NCBI GenBank assembly: GCA_963710975.1
Contig: CAVQCG010000001.1
Coordinates: 525,399-589,398 of the forward strand
DNA length: 64,000 bases
Direction: 5' to 3'
Source: JBBQXH01 sp963710975
Lineage (GTDB): Bacteria > Actinomycetota > Thermoleophilia > Gaiellales > Gaiellaceae
Below the pieces are notes generated by a model. It made no database searches. It was not told the DNA's origin and saw only the letters and a program-made list of their open reading frames with translations. Shown piece after piece: positions 17,126-25,304 of this stretch (its first letter is position 1; each line of letters begins with the position of its first letter). A program made the position numbers and the translations under genes.

Positions 17126-17431
17126 TCAGAACTCGTAGGCCGTGTCGGCGCCCGCGCTCTCGAGAACCGTCACCTCGTCGGGAGGACGCCCTCCGGCGGC
17201 ACCCAGCGTCTCGCGGAACTGGTCGGTCCCCCAGAACTGCTCCGCCTCGAGCGGGCTCGGCCACTCGTCGATCATCACGCACTCGTTCGACTGCGGCGCG
17301 TAGTAGACGTGGTGATGACTCGCTCCCATGCTGCGCGCGAGCTCGTTCACCTTCGGCGCCACCTCGTCGTGCAGCGCCCGGATCGTGTCCCTGTCCATGT
17401 CCTTCCAGCGGAGAATCATCATCACGCTCAT
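17126..17431 (-). CDS. Small ABM-like (dimeric alpha/beta barrel) protein
   Basis: A 101-aa cytoplasmic protein with an ATG start and a strong GGAGG 7-8 bases upstream. The pattern of a beta strand (MMILRWKDM), a long helix (TIRALHDEVAPKVNELARSM), a strand with HHHVYYAPQSNECVMIDEW and a helix (LEAEQFWGTDQFRETL) resembles ABM/EthD ferredoxin-like domains, which include monooxygenases, stress proteins and small-molecule binders. The HHH run may bind metal. No function can be assigned. It lies upstream of the propeller gene on the same strand with a 47-bp gap. Confidence 0.6.
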   Translation of the reverse strand: MSVMMILRWKDMDRDTIRALHDEVAPKVNELARSMGASHHHVYYAPQSNECVMIDEWPSPLEAEQFWGTDQFRETLGAAGGRPPDEVTVLESAGADTAYEF

Positions 17432-17562
17432 CGTCCAACCTCCTTCGATAACCGCAGCAGAGGCGCGATCAAACCACCGGCCGAGAATCGGGTCAAGGAA
17501 GATACCCGCGAGTCGGCCGCGAGTGAAGAGCGGAGCAGGACGTTCTCCTGGATCGCCCCGAA

Positions 17563-20220
17563 TCAGTAGACGGGTTCAAGCTCCTGCAGGGACGGCCCGA
17601 CCGTTCCGCTGCCATATGCCTTCGACCGTCCGGCGGCGCGAAGGACACGCGCGTACGCCTCGGTCACGGTGTCGCCGCCCGCCATGACCTCGCCGGTCGA
17701 ACGCATCTCCGCCGCGCGGTCGCCGGCGCCGGGGAAGCGGTCGGCCGGGAAGATCGCCTCTTTCGCCCATGCGCGGGTCGGGCGAGCAACCTCGGGAAGG
17801 TCGAGCTCGCCGAGCCGGGCGCCGAGCATGAGCCGGCAGGCAAGGTCGACGAGCGGCAGGCCGGTCGCTTTCGCTACGAAGGGAACCGTTCGCGACGCGC
17901 GCGGGTTCGCCTCGATCACCGCCAGCTCGCCGTCCCGCAGCGCGAGCTGCAGGTTGAGGAGGCCGCGCACCGCGAGCCGGCGTGCGAGCGCGCTTGCGAT
18001 CCCGCGGATCTCGACTTCGAGCGCCGGCGAGACGGAGGGCCCGGGAATCACGCAGGCCGAGTCACCGGAGTGGATCCCTGCCGGCTCGATGTGCTCGAGG
18101 ATCCCGGCCACCCAACCCGATTCCCCGTCGCAGAGGATGTCCACGTCCAGCTCGAGCGCGCCCTCGAGAAACTCGTCGACGAGCGACGGCTCGTGAATCT
18201 CGAGGTCCGCGGGGTCGCGAACCACCCTCATGCGCCGGCCGCCGAGGACATAGTGCGGCCTCACGAGGACCGGATACCCGATCCGCTCGGCAACCTCGAG
18301 CGCCTCGTCCCGCGTCTCCGCGAGGCCCCAGCGCGGTGCCCGTAGTCCGAGCTCGTCGATGACGAGGGCGAACTTCCCCCGATCCTCAGCCGCGTCGATC
18401 GCCGGCAACGGATCGCCCAGGAGCGGGATCCCCGCCTCCTCGAGCCCGTGGGCGAGCTTCAGGGGCGTCTGCCCGCCGAGCGACACGACGACCCCCAGGG
18501 GCTGCTCCAGCGCGCAGACGTCGAGAGCACGCTCGAGCGTCACGGGCTCGAGGTAGAGCCGGTCGGAGGTGTCGTAGTCGGTCGAGACCGTCTCGGGGTT
18601 GGAGTTCAGCATCACCGCGTCGTACCCCAGCTCGTGGAACGCTTGCGCGGCGTGCGTACAGCAGTAGTCGAACTCGATCCCCTGGCCGATCCGATTCGGC
18701 CCGGAGCCGAGGATGACAACGGTCTCACGCTGCGTATCGCCGTTCGTGTCGCCCGCCTCGTAGGACAGGTAGTAGTACGGCGTGCGTGCCTCGAACTCGG
18801 CCGCGCACGAGTCGACGGCCAGGCGGCCGGGACGGGAGCGGCGCGCCCGGACCTCTGCCTCCTCGACCCCGAGGACGCGTGCAACCCACGCGTCAGGAAG
18901 CCCGAAGCGCTTGGCCGCCTCGACGTCGCCGCTCTGTGAGAGGCGCTCCTCGGCCACGCGGATCGAGTCGAGCTCGGCTTCGAAGTACGGGTGCAAGCCA
19001 GGAATCTCGGGAATGTCGTGAGTGTCCTCGCGGCCCTCGAGCGCCTTCAGGAACGCCTCCGGGAACGTCCGGCCGAGGCCGAGCGCCTCACCGACCGCCC
19101 GCATCTCCGTCCCGAGCACCGGGTCGACCCACGGGAACTTGGCGAAATCGAACCGTGGCGCCTTGACGGCGACGTAGTCGAGCGCTGGCTCGAACGCGGC
19201 GCTCGACCTGCCCGTGATGTCGTTCGGAAGCTCGTCGAGCGTGTAGCCGACCGCAAGCAACGCCGCTAGCTTCGCGATCGGGAACCCGGTGGCTTTCGAC
19301 GCAAGGGCGGACGACCGCGAGACGCGCGGGTTCATCTCGATCACCACGAGGTCGCGACTTGCCGGGTCATACGCGAACTGGACGTTCGCCCCGCCGGTGG
19401 CAACTCCCACGGTACGCGCGCATGTGAACGCGGCCTCCCGCAGTCGCTGGTACTCGGCGTCGGGGAGCGTCTGCTGCGGAGCCACCGTCCACGAGTCACC
19501 GGTGTGGACGCCCATGGGATCCATGTTCTCGATCGAGCAGACGACCACGCAGTTGCCCGCGCTGTCGACCATCACCTCGAGCTCGAACTCCTGCCAGCCC
19601 TCGACGGAGCGCTCGACGAGCGCCTGCTGGATCGGGCTCATCTCGAGCCCGTGCTCGAGCCGCGCGCGGAGCTCGTCGTCCGTCCGGGCGAGCCCACCTC
19701 CCTGCCCCCCGAGCGTGAACGCGGGCCGTACGACCGCCGGCGCGAAGCCTTCGGGAAGCTCCTCCAGCGAGCCGACGACGACACTATCCGGCACGGCCAG
19801 ACCCGCCGCCACCATCGCGTCGCGGAACGCCAGCCTGTCCTCGGCACGGCGGATCGCCTCGATGTCTGCCCCGATCAGCTCCACGCCGAAGCGTTCGAGC
19901 ACGCCCGCTTCCGCCAGCTCGACGGCGAGGTTGAGCGCGGTCTGGCCGCCGAGCGTCGGCAGGAGCGCGTCGGGACGCTCCCTGGCGATGATCGCGCCGA
20001 GCGCATCGACGTCGAGCGGCTCGATATAGGTCGCATCGGCCCAGGCAGGGTCGGTCATGATCGTCGCCGGGTTCGAGTTGACGAGCACGACGCGGTACCC
20101 CTCCGAGCGCAGCACCCGACACGCCTGCGACCCGGAGTAGTCGAACTCGCAGGCCTGGCCGATCCGGATCGGCCCCGAGCCGATGATCAGGATGCTGCGA
20201 AGGTCGGTGCGCTTCGGCAT
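17563..20220 (-). CDS. carB: Carbamoyl-phosphate synthase large subunit lacking the allosteric domain
   Basis: Makes carbamoyl phosphate from bicarbonate, ammonia supplied by CarA, and two ATP. The first ATP-grasp half (SILIIGSGPIRIGQACEFDY, TLGGQTALNLA, MNPRVSRSSALASKATG) and the second half (VVILGSGPNRIGQGIEFDY, SLGGQTPLKLA, EANPRASRTVPFVAKATG) are both intact. The protein ends at residue 885, right after the RSTGEVM...TEAYARVL segment, so the C-terminal MGS-type allosteric domain of about 140 residues (target of UMP and ornithine in E. coli, total 1073 aa) is absent. No MGS coding is visible beyond the stop. Its start lies 34 bp inside the end of carA. The context next to arg genes suggests an arginine-pathway enzyme. 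Confidence 0.92.
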   Translation of the reverse strand: MPKRTDLRSILIIGSGPIRIGQACEFDYSGSQACRVLRSEGYRVVLVNSNPATIMTDPAWADATYIEPLDVDALGAIIARERPDALLPTLGGQTALNLAVELAEAGVLERFGVELIGADIEAIRRAEDRLAFRDAMVAAGLAVPDSVVVGSLEELPEGFAPAVVRPAFTLGGQGGGLARTDDELRARLEHGLEMSPIQQALVERSVEGWQEFELEVMVDSAGNCVVVCSIENMDPMGVHTGDSWTVAPQQTLPDAEYQRLREAAFTCARTVGVATGGANVQFAYDPASRDLVVIEMNPRVSRSSALASKATGFPIAKLAALLAVGYTLDELPNDITGRSSAAFEPALDYVAVKAPRFDFAKFPWVDPVLGTEMRAVGEALGLGRTFPEAFLKALEGREDTHDIPEIPGLHPYFEAELDSIRVAEERLSQSGDVEAAKRFGLPDAWVARVLGVEEAEVRARRSRPGRLAVDSCAAEFEARTPYYYLSYEAGDTNGDTQRETVVILGSGPNRIGQGIEFDYCCTHAAQAFHELGYDAVMLNSNPETVSTDYDTSDRLYLEPVTLERALDVCALEQPLGVVVSLGGQTPLKLAHGLEEAGIPLLGDPLPAIDAAEDRGKFALVIDELGLRAPRWGLAETRDEALEVAERIGYPVLVRPHYVLGGRRMRVVRDPADLEIHEPSLVDEFLEGALELDVDILCDGESGWVAGILEHIEPAGIHSGDSACVIPGPSVSPALEVEIRGIASALARRLAVRGLLNLQLALRDGELAVIEANPRASRTVPFVAKATGLPLVDLACRLMLGARLGELDLPEVARPTRAWAKEAIFPADRFPGAGDRAAEMRSTGEVMAGGDTVTEAYARVLRAAGRSKAYGSGTVGPSLQELEPVY

Positions 20221-21026
20221 GCGTCGGCGATCCGGTCGAAGAAGGGAAGTGCGTCGAGCGGCCCGGGCGCCGCCTCGGGATGGAACTGGAGGGAGAAGAA
20301 GCCGTCACCTTCGAGCCCTTCCACCGTCCCGTCGTTCAGCGAGACGTGACTGACGACAGCCGCATCCGACGCTTCGACGGCATACCCGTGGTTCTGCACC
20401 GTGACGAGGACGCGGCTCGTATCGCGAACGCGCACCGGGTGGTTTGCGCCGCGGTGGCCGAACGGCAGCTTGTACGTCCCGAGCCCGAGCGCGAGCCCGA
20501 GGAGCTGATGGCCGAGGCAGACGCCGAACAGGCGAACGCGGCCGAGAAGCTCCCTCACCGTCTCGACCGCGTCGGTCAGCTGTGCCGGGTCGCCCGGCCC
20601 GTTCCCGACCAGCACGGCGCGCGGATCGAGCGAGAGGACGGACTCGGCATCGATCGTCGGCGGGACGACGACGACCTCGAGCCCCGTCTCGACGAGCCGG
20701 CGGATGATCGAGCGCTTGCAGCCGAAGTCGACGACGACGACCCGGGGGCCGGAACCGACGGTGTAGGGGGCGGTCGTCCCCGCGAGCATCGCGAGCGGCG
20801 GCGTCGCCAGGTGCGGCTCCGCGACCATTCGCTCGTAGTCGAGGTGATGCTGGGTCAGCGCGCGCTCGAGCAACTCGCCCGGCGTTCCATCACCGAGTGC
20901 GCACCGCATCGCGCCCTCCGAGCGCACGTGCCGGACGAGCGAGCGGGTGTCGACATCGTCGAGCGCGACGATGCCGTTGCTCTCGAGCCACGCTGCCCAG
21001 GCCGGTCTCGCCCGGCGCATCACCAC
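20187..21026 (-). CDS. carA: Carbamoyl-phosphate synthase small subunit, C-terminal part (frameshifted carA)
   Basis: Glutamine amidotransferase subunit of carbamoyl-phosphate synthase. This frame holds the end of the N-terminal domain (LESNGIVALDDVDTRSL VRHVR-type segment) and the whole class I amidotransferase domain: nucleophile Cys in LFGVCLGHQLLGLALGLGT, and the His/Glu pair in FHPEAAP. The first 75 residues lie in another frame (20890-21261). A one-base change near 21041-21045 would join them through RVWTEGVVMRRARPAW, which matches the family well. The complete gene would run from ATG 21261 to 20187. The break is therefore probably a sequencing indel. carB follows with a 34-bp overlap. 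Confidence 0.85.
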   Translation of the reverse strand: MVMRRARPAWAAWLESNGIVALDDVDTRSLVRHVRSEGAMRCALGDGTPGELLERALTQHHLDYERMVAEPHLATPPLAMLAGTTAPYTVGSGPRVVVVDFGCKRSIIRRLVETGLEVVVVPPTIDAESVLSLDPRAVLVGNGPGDPAQLTDAVETVRELLGRVRLFGVCLGHQLLGLALGLGTYKLPFGHRGANHPVRVRDTSRVLVTVQNHGYAVEASDAAVVSHVSLNDGTVEGLEGDGFFSLQFHPEAAPGPLDALPFFDRIADACRSAPTFAAS

Positions 21027-21261
21027 GCCCTCCGTCCAGCACCCGTGCCGACTCCATGCGATGCTCGTCGATGCCGTAGTTGCCGATCAGGGGATAGCTG
21101 AAGGTGAGTACCTGGGCGGCATAGCTCGGATCGGTGACAGCCTCCTCGTAGCCCGCCATCGCAGTGGTGAAGCAGATTTCCCCCGCAGACACACCGGGGG
21201 CGCCGACCGTTCGCCCGGCGAAGGTCGTGCCGTCTTCGAGTACGAGGTGAGCGGTGCGCAT
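20890..21261 (-). CDS. carA: carA N-terminal part (in frame only to about 21045)
   Basis: From ATG 21261 the protein reads MRTAHLVLEDGTTFAG, then GEICFTTAMAGYEEAVTDPS and LTFSYPLIGNYGID, the canonical N-terminal domain of CarA. After about 21045 the frame slips and the remaining residues down to 20890 are nonsense; the true continuation is the frame ending at 20187. The start lies 44 bp from argC on the other strand, so carAB and the arg operon share one divergent control region. On the minus strand a possible -10 (TACAGT) sits about 11 bases before the ATG. Confidence 0.75.
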   Translation of the reverse strand: MRTAHLVLEDGTTFAGRTVGAPGVSAGEICFTTAMAGYEEAVTDPSYAAQVLTFSYPLIGNYGIDEHRMESARVLDGGRGDAPGETGLGSVAREQRHRRARRCRHPLARPARALGGRDAVRTR

Positions 21262-21266
21262 CCGGG

Positions 21267-21300
21267 TTGCCAACTGTACGTGAGTACTGCATAATACGCA
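21267..21300 (+). promoter_or_regulatory. argC promoter with overlapping ARG-box-like palindrome
   Basis: TTGCCA (21267-21272), a 17-bp spacer and CATAAT (21290-21295) form a good sigma-70-type promoter. The expected start of transcription is at about 21302, only a few bases before the argC ATG at 21306, so the mRNA would be leaderless or nearly so. The -10 lies inside the imperfect palindrome TGCATAATACGCA (21288-21300), similar to the TGCATA half-sites described for actinobacterial ArgR boxes. An ArgR gene sits in the operon itself. ArgR binding here could block both argC and the divergent carA. Binding is inference. Confidence 0.45.
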
Positions 21301-21305
21301 ACCTG

Positions 21306-22298
21306 ATGGCATATACTGCGATCATTGGCGCGTCCGGGTACTCGGGTCAGGAGACGATCGACCGCGTCCTCGCCCATCCGGAGCTGGATCTCTTCGCGCT
21401 CGGCTCCGACTCGCTCGCCGGACAGCCGGCGAGCTCCCTCGATCCACGCCTGGCGCGAAACGGCTCTCGTCGCGCGCCCGCGTTCGTGACGAACGACGAG
21501 GCACTCGCGAGCGGCGCAGACCTCACCTTCATCTGCCTCGACCACGAGCGAGCGGCCGCGATCGAGCCCCCCGCCCGCGGCGTCGTCGTCGACCTCTCGG
21601 GAGCGCACAGGCTCCAGGACGCTGCGCTCTACGAGGACTGGTACGGCTTCTCCCATCCCCGCGCCGAGGAGCTCGCGAGCTGGTCGTACTCCATCCCCGA
21701 GCTCTCTCCGCCGAGTGGGCGGCTCGTCGCGAACCCGGGCTGCTTCGCGGTCGCGGCCTTGCTCGCGCTGAAGCCCCTCGCCGAGATCCTCGATCCGGAC
21801 AGCGTCGTGATCGACGGCAAGACCGGGATCTCCGGCGCGGGCAAGTCGTTGAAGCCGAGCTCCCACGCGAGCACCGTGCTCGAGAACGTCTCGGCCTACC
21901 GTGTCGGCAAGCACCAGCACGAGCCCGAGATGGCCCAGGCTCTCGGGTTCCCCGTGTGTTTCGCACCCCACCTCCTGCCGATCCGGCGCGGCCTGATCAC
22001 GACGTGCTACGCAAAGGCCGACGCCGCCGAGGCGCGGTCGCTGCTCGAGGCTGCCTACCTGACCTGCCCCGCCGTCTCGGTTCTCGCCGAGGGCATCACT
22101 CCCGAGCTCGCCCGGGTGCAGGGGACGGACGCGGCCGAGATCGCCGTGTTCGAGGATCGCGCCACGGGCAAGACGATCGTCATCTCGGCGATCGACAATC
22201 TCGGGAAGGGAGCGGCAGGCCAGGCCGTCCAGAATGCGAACCTCGCGCTCGGCTACCGCGAGTCGGCAGGCCTCAGGCTTTCAGGAGTGCTCGTATGA
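21306..22298 (+). CDS. argC: N-acetyl-gamma-glutamyl-phosphate reductase
   Basis: Third step of arginine synthesis: NADPH reduction of N-acetylglutamyl phosphate to the semialdehyde in the cytoplasm. The 330-aa length is typical. The N-terminal Rossmann motif IIGASGYSGQE and the catalytic Cys146 in VANPGCFA are present, with GKTGISGAG and the histidine segment HQHEPEMAQ. The start is ATG 21306, immediately downstream of the promoter with no Shine-Dalgarno sequence, which fits a leaderless transcript. Its stop overlaps argJ by 4 bp. First gene of argC-J-B-D-R-G-H. Confidence 0.95.
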   Translation: MAYTAIIGASGYSGQETIDRVLAHPELDLFALGSDSLAGQPASSLDPRLARNGSRRAPAFVTNDEALASGADLTFICLDHERAAAIEPPARGVVVDLSGAHRLQDAALYEDWYGFSHPRAEELASWSYSIPELSPPSGRLVANPGCFAVAALLALKPLAEILDPDSVVIDGKTGISGAGKSLKPSSHASTVLENVSAYRVGKHQHEPEMAQALGFPVCFAPHLLPIRRGLITTCYAKADAAEARSLLEAAYLTCPAVSVLAEGITPELARVQGTDAAEIAVFEDRATGKTIVISAIDNLGKGAAGQAVQNANLALGYRESAGLRLSGVLV

Positions 22299-23458
22299 CG
22301 CGTCACCGCCCCAAGGGTTTCGTCGCATCGGGTGTCCACTCGGGGATGCGTCGGTCGGCCAGGGACCTGGCCGTCGTCCGATCGCTCCCGAGGGCGACAG
22401 GCGCGGCGATGTTCACGACGAACCGGGTGCAGGCAGCTCCCGTGATCGTCTCTCGCGCCCACCTCGAGCTCGCAGAGCCACAGGCAGTCGTCGTGAACTC
22501 CGGATCCGCGAACGCCGCCACCGGGCGGCGCGGCGAGCTCGACGCGATCGCAACCGCGAGCGAGGCGAGCCGTCTCCTCGACCTCGATGTCGAGGAAGTG
22601 CTGGTCATGTCGACGGGTGTGATCGGTGTTCGCATCGCGTTCGACAAGATGCTCTCCGGGCTCAAGGACGCCGTGACTGCGCTCGACGAGAGCGGTGGGC
22701 AGGACGCGGCCGAGGCGATCATGACGACGGACACGAGCCCGAAGACCACGGTGGTCGCGCGCGACGGCTTCACGGTCGGCGGCATGGCGAAGGGCGCAGG
22801 AATGATCCATCCCGTCCTCGCCACGATGCTCGCGATCGTCACGACGGACTATCCGCTTCTGCCCGGCGAGGCGATCGGCTTCCTCCGCCCCGCCGTCGAC
22901 GAGAGCTTCAACTGCATCTCGGTCGACGGCGAGTGCTCGACCAACGACACCGTGCTGCTCCTCGCGAACGGCGCGAGCGGCATCGAGCGCACACCCGCAT
23001 CCGACGCCAGCTTCGCCGCCGCCGTCAGGGAGGCATGCTCCGATCTCGCCGGTCAGATCGTCCGCGACGGCGAGGGCGCCACGGTCATCCTCGAGATCGA
23101 GGTCGCCGGCGCGGCCACTGACAAGGAGGCGACGGCCATCGCTCGGCGGATCGCCACCTCTCCGCTCGTCAAGACGGCGGCATTCGGACGCGATCCGAAC
23201 TGGGGCCGCGTGCTCATGGCCGCGGGCTCGGCCACCTGGAACGGTGGGTTCGCGCAGCTCGATCCCGATCAGGTCTCGCTCTCGTTCAACGGCACGACCG
23301 TGTTCGCGGCGGGGCACCCGGTCGAGGCGGCTCCCGATCTCTCGGGTACCGCCTGCCGGATCAAGCTCGACCTCGGTCTCGGCGAGGGGCACGCCGCGTA
23401 CTTCGCGTCCGACCTCACCTACGACTACGTGCGCATCAACGCGGAGTACACGACATGA
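22295..23458 (+). CDS. argJ: Bifunctional ornithine acetyltransferase / N-acetylglutamate synthase
   Basis: Recycles the acetyl group from N-acetylornithine to glutamate, so the pathway runs cyclically and no argE is needed. The 387-aa proenzyme has the conserved KGAGMIHPVLATML segment; self-cleavage occurs before Thr177, the nucleophile of the mature beta chain. DPNWGR near the C-terminus is also conserved. Start ATG 22295 overlaps the argC stop (ATGA). Whether it also has the glutamate synthase activity (bifunctional) cannot be seen from sequence alone. Confidence 0.95.
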   Translation: MTRHRPKGFVASGVHSGMRRSARDLAVVRSLPRATGAAMFTTNRVQAAPVIVSRAHLELAEPQAVVVNSGSANAATGRRGELDAIATASEASRLLDLDVEEVLVMSTGVIGVRIAFDKMLSGLKDAVTALDESGGQDAAEAIMTTDTSPKTTVVARDGFTVGGMAKGAGMIHPVLATMLAIVTTDYPLLPGEAIGFLRPAVDESFNCISVDGECSTNDTVLLLANGASGIERTPASDASFAAAVREACSDLAGQIVRDGEGATVILEIEVAGAATDKEATAIARRIATSPLVKTAAFGRDPNWGRVLMAAGSATWNGGFAQLDPDQVSLSFNGTTVFAAGHPVEAAPDLSGTACRIKLDLGLGEGHAAYFASDLTYDYVRINAEYTT

Positions 23459-23478
23459 GCCTGTTCAGCCTAGATGCT

Positions 23479-23505
23479 CGCGCGTTCCTCTGCGAGGGAC
23501 GCGCG
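23479..23505 (+). promoter_or_regulatory. Strong hairpin at the argB start
   Basis: CGCGCGTTCC (23479-23488), a 7-base loop and GGGACGCGCG (23496-23505) form a 10-bp GC-rich stem with one G-T wobble. It sits in the only real gap of the arg operon and ends at the first base of the likely argB start region, so it could occlude ribosome entry or act as a transcript-processing or attenuation element. There is no U-tract, so it is not a classical terminator. Confidence 0.45.
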
Positions 23506-23508
23506 TGA

Positions 23509-24168
23509 CTGCTCGTCCTCAAGTGCGGCGGCGCGGTTGCCGCGGACGCTGCGGCGGGCATCCTGAGGCTCGCGACGTCCCACGACGTCATCGTCGTTCA
23601 CGGCGCCGGCCCGCAGATCTCCGTCGAGATGGAGCGCCGGGGGCTCGAGGTGACGTTCGTGAACGGCAGGCGCTTCACCACGGCCACAGCGCTCGAGATC
23701 GTGCGCGAGTCGCTGGCCGAGGTCAACGCATCCCTTTGCGCGGCAATCGGGCCGCGCGCGGTCGGTCTCATGGGCGACGAGATCGGCCTCGAAGCTCGAC
23801 GGAACTCAAAGCTCGGCCTCGTCGGTGATCCACTGCCGAGTCGCCCAGCGCTCATCACGAGCGCGCTTCGGCAGGGACAGATCCCGGTCGTCGCTCCCCT
23901 GGCGAAAGGACCGCTCAACGTCAACGCCGACGAGGCTGCGGTAGCCCTCGCCGCCGGCCTCCAGGCAGAGCGAATCCTCTTCGTAACAGATGTACCGGGG
24001 GTCCTGGTCGACGGAGACGTCGTCTCCTCGATCGGGGCTGACGAGGCCGACCGTATGCTCGACGACGGCACGTTCCAGGGAGGGATCGTGCCGAAGCTCG
24101 AGGCCGCGGTTCGCGCTGCGCGGCTCGGGATGCAGGCGGAGATCGGCGAAACGGCGGTCATCCTGTGA
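23509..24168 (+). CDS. argB: Acetylglutamate kinase (short form, start uncertain)
   Basis: Phosphorylates N-acetylglutamate. Family motifs are seen from the first residues: LLVLKCGGAVA (phosphate-binding K and GG), VVHGAGPQIS, NVNADEAA and FVTDVPGVLVDGD. The frame is closed just upstream by TGA 23506-23508. The conserved N-terminus would begin at CTG 23509 (219 aa), or at GTG 23505 if one base is missing between them. The first in-frame ATG (23629) would remove the phosphate-binding loop and cannot be the true start. At about 220 residues it is shorter than E. coli ArgB (258) and lacks the N-terminal helix of arginine-inhibited enzymes. Overlaps argD by 4 bp. Confidence 0.85.
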   Translation: MLVLKCGGAVAADAAAGILRLATSHDVIVVHGAGPQISVEMERRGLEVTFVNGRRFTTATALEIVRESLAEVNASLCAAIGPRAVGLMGDEIGLEARRNSKLGLVGDPLPSRPALITSALRQGQIPVVAPLAKGPLNVNADEAAVALAAGLQAERILFVTDVPGVLVDGDVVSSIGADEADRMLDDGTFQGGIVPKLEAAVRAARLGMQAEIGETAVIL

Positions 24169-25304
24169 GCGCCGTCGCCGAGACCCGCGTTCTCCCGACC
24201 TACGCGCGCGCGAACGTGACGTTCGAGCGGGGCGAGGGCGCCTGGCTCTGGGACGCCGACGGGAAGCGATACCTCGACTTCCTCGCGGGGATCGCGGTCG
24301 TCGGGCTCGGTCACTGCCATCCCGAGGTCACCGCAGCCGCTCACGCGCAGCTCGATCGCCTCTGGCACGTCTCGAATCTCTACTGGAGCGAACCGATGCT
24401 GGGCCTGGCCGCGCGGCTCTCGGACCGCTTCGGCGGCGCACAGACGTTCTTCTGCAACTCCGGTGCCGAGGCGATCGAGGCGGGCTTGAAGTATGCGAGG
24501 AAGGCGAGCGGCAAGCCGGGAATCGTCGCGCTCGAGAACTCCTTCCACGGACGCACGTTCGGCGCGCTGTCGGTCACCGGCCAGCCGGCGAAGTGGGCCG
24601 GCTTCGGGCCGCTCGTGCCCGACGTGCGCTTCGCGACCCTGAACGATGCCGAGTCTCTCGCGGCCGCAGCGGCAGACGGGAACGTGGGGTGCATCGTGAT
24701 CGAGCCGATCCAGGGCGAGGGCGGGATCAACCCGGCCACCCCTGCGTTCCTCGAGGCAGCCGCCGACCTTGCTGCCGGGAACGACGCGATCCTCTTCTTC
24801 GACGAGGTGCAGTGCGGAACGGGGCGCACCGGCACGTTCTTCGCCCACGAGCAACTCGGCATCAAGCCGGACATCGTCGCTCTCGCCAAGGGACTGGCGA
24901 ACGGCCTCCCGATCGGTGCGCTCGTCGTCTCCGACGAGGCCGCGCGCGGCTTCGAACCGGGCGATCACGCATCGACCTTCGGTGGCAACCCCGTCGCGTG
25001 CGCGGCCGGCTGCGCGGTCGTCGATGCGCTCGACGACGCACTCCTCGGCAATGTTGCCGCGATGGGAGACCGCCTTGCGGCGGGCCTGACCGCACTTCCT
25101 GCCGTCGAGGAGGTGCGCGGTGCGGGGCTCCTGATCGGCGCTCGGCTCGACAGGCCGGCCGGTCCGGTCGCCGCCGCCTGCCTCGACGCGGGCCTCGTCG
25201 TCGGCACCGCGGGAGCCTCGGTTCTTCGCCTGACGCCGCCGCTCGTGATCTCCCCGCTCGAGGTCGAGCAGGCGCTGGCGATCCTCGGAGACGTCCTTCG
25301 ATGA
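24165..25304 (+). CDS. argD: Acetylornithine aminotransferase
   Basis: PLP-dependent class III transaminase (379 aa) that converts N-acetylglutamate semialdehyde to N-acetylornithine with glutamate as amino donor; many members also serve in lysine synthesis. The PLP lysine is Lys242 in ALAKGLANGLPIGA. Also present are the FFCNSGAEAIEAGLK phosphate-binding segment, NSFHGRTFGALS and IEPIQGEGGI, and the FFDEVQCGTGRTG aspartate that holds the pyridine nitrogen. GTG start in a GTGA overlap with argB; stop overlaps argR ATG. Confidence 0.95.
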   Translation: MSAVAETRVLPTYARANVTFERGEGAWLWDADGKRYLDFLAGIAVVGLGHCHPEVTAAAHAQLDRLWHVSNLYWSEPMLGLAARLSDRFGGAQTFFCNSGAEAIEAGLKYARKASGKPGIVALENSFHGRTFGALSVTGQPAKWAGFGPLVPDVRFATLNDAESLAAAAADGNVGCIVIEPIQGEGGINPATPAFLEAAADLAAGNDAILFFDEVQCGTGRTGTFFAHEQLGIKPDIVALAKGLANGLPIGALVVSDEAARGFEPGDHASTFGGNPVACAAGCAVVDALDDALLGNVAAMGDRLAAGLTALPAVEEVRGAGLLIGARLDRPAGPVAAACLDAGLVVGTAGASVLRLTPPLVISPLEVEQALAILGDVLR

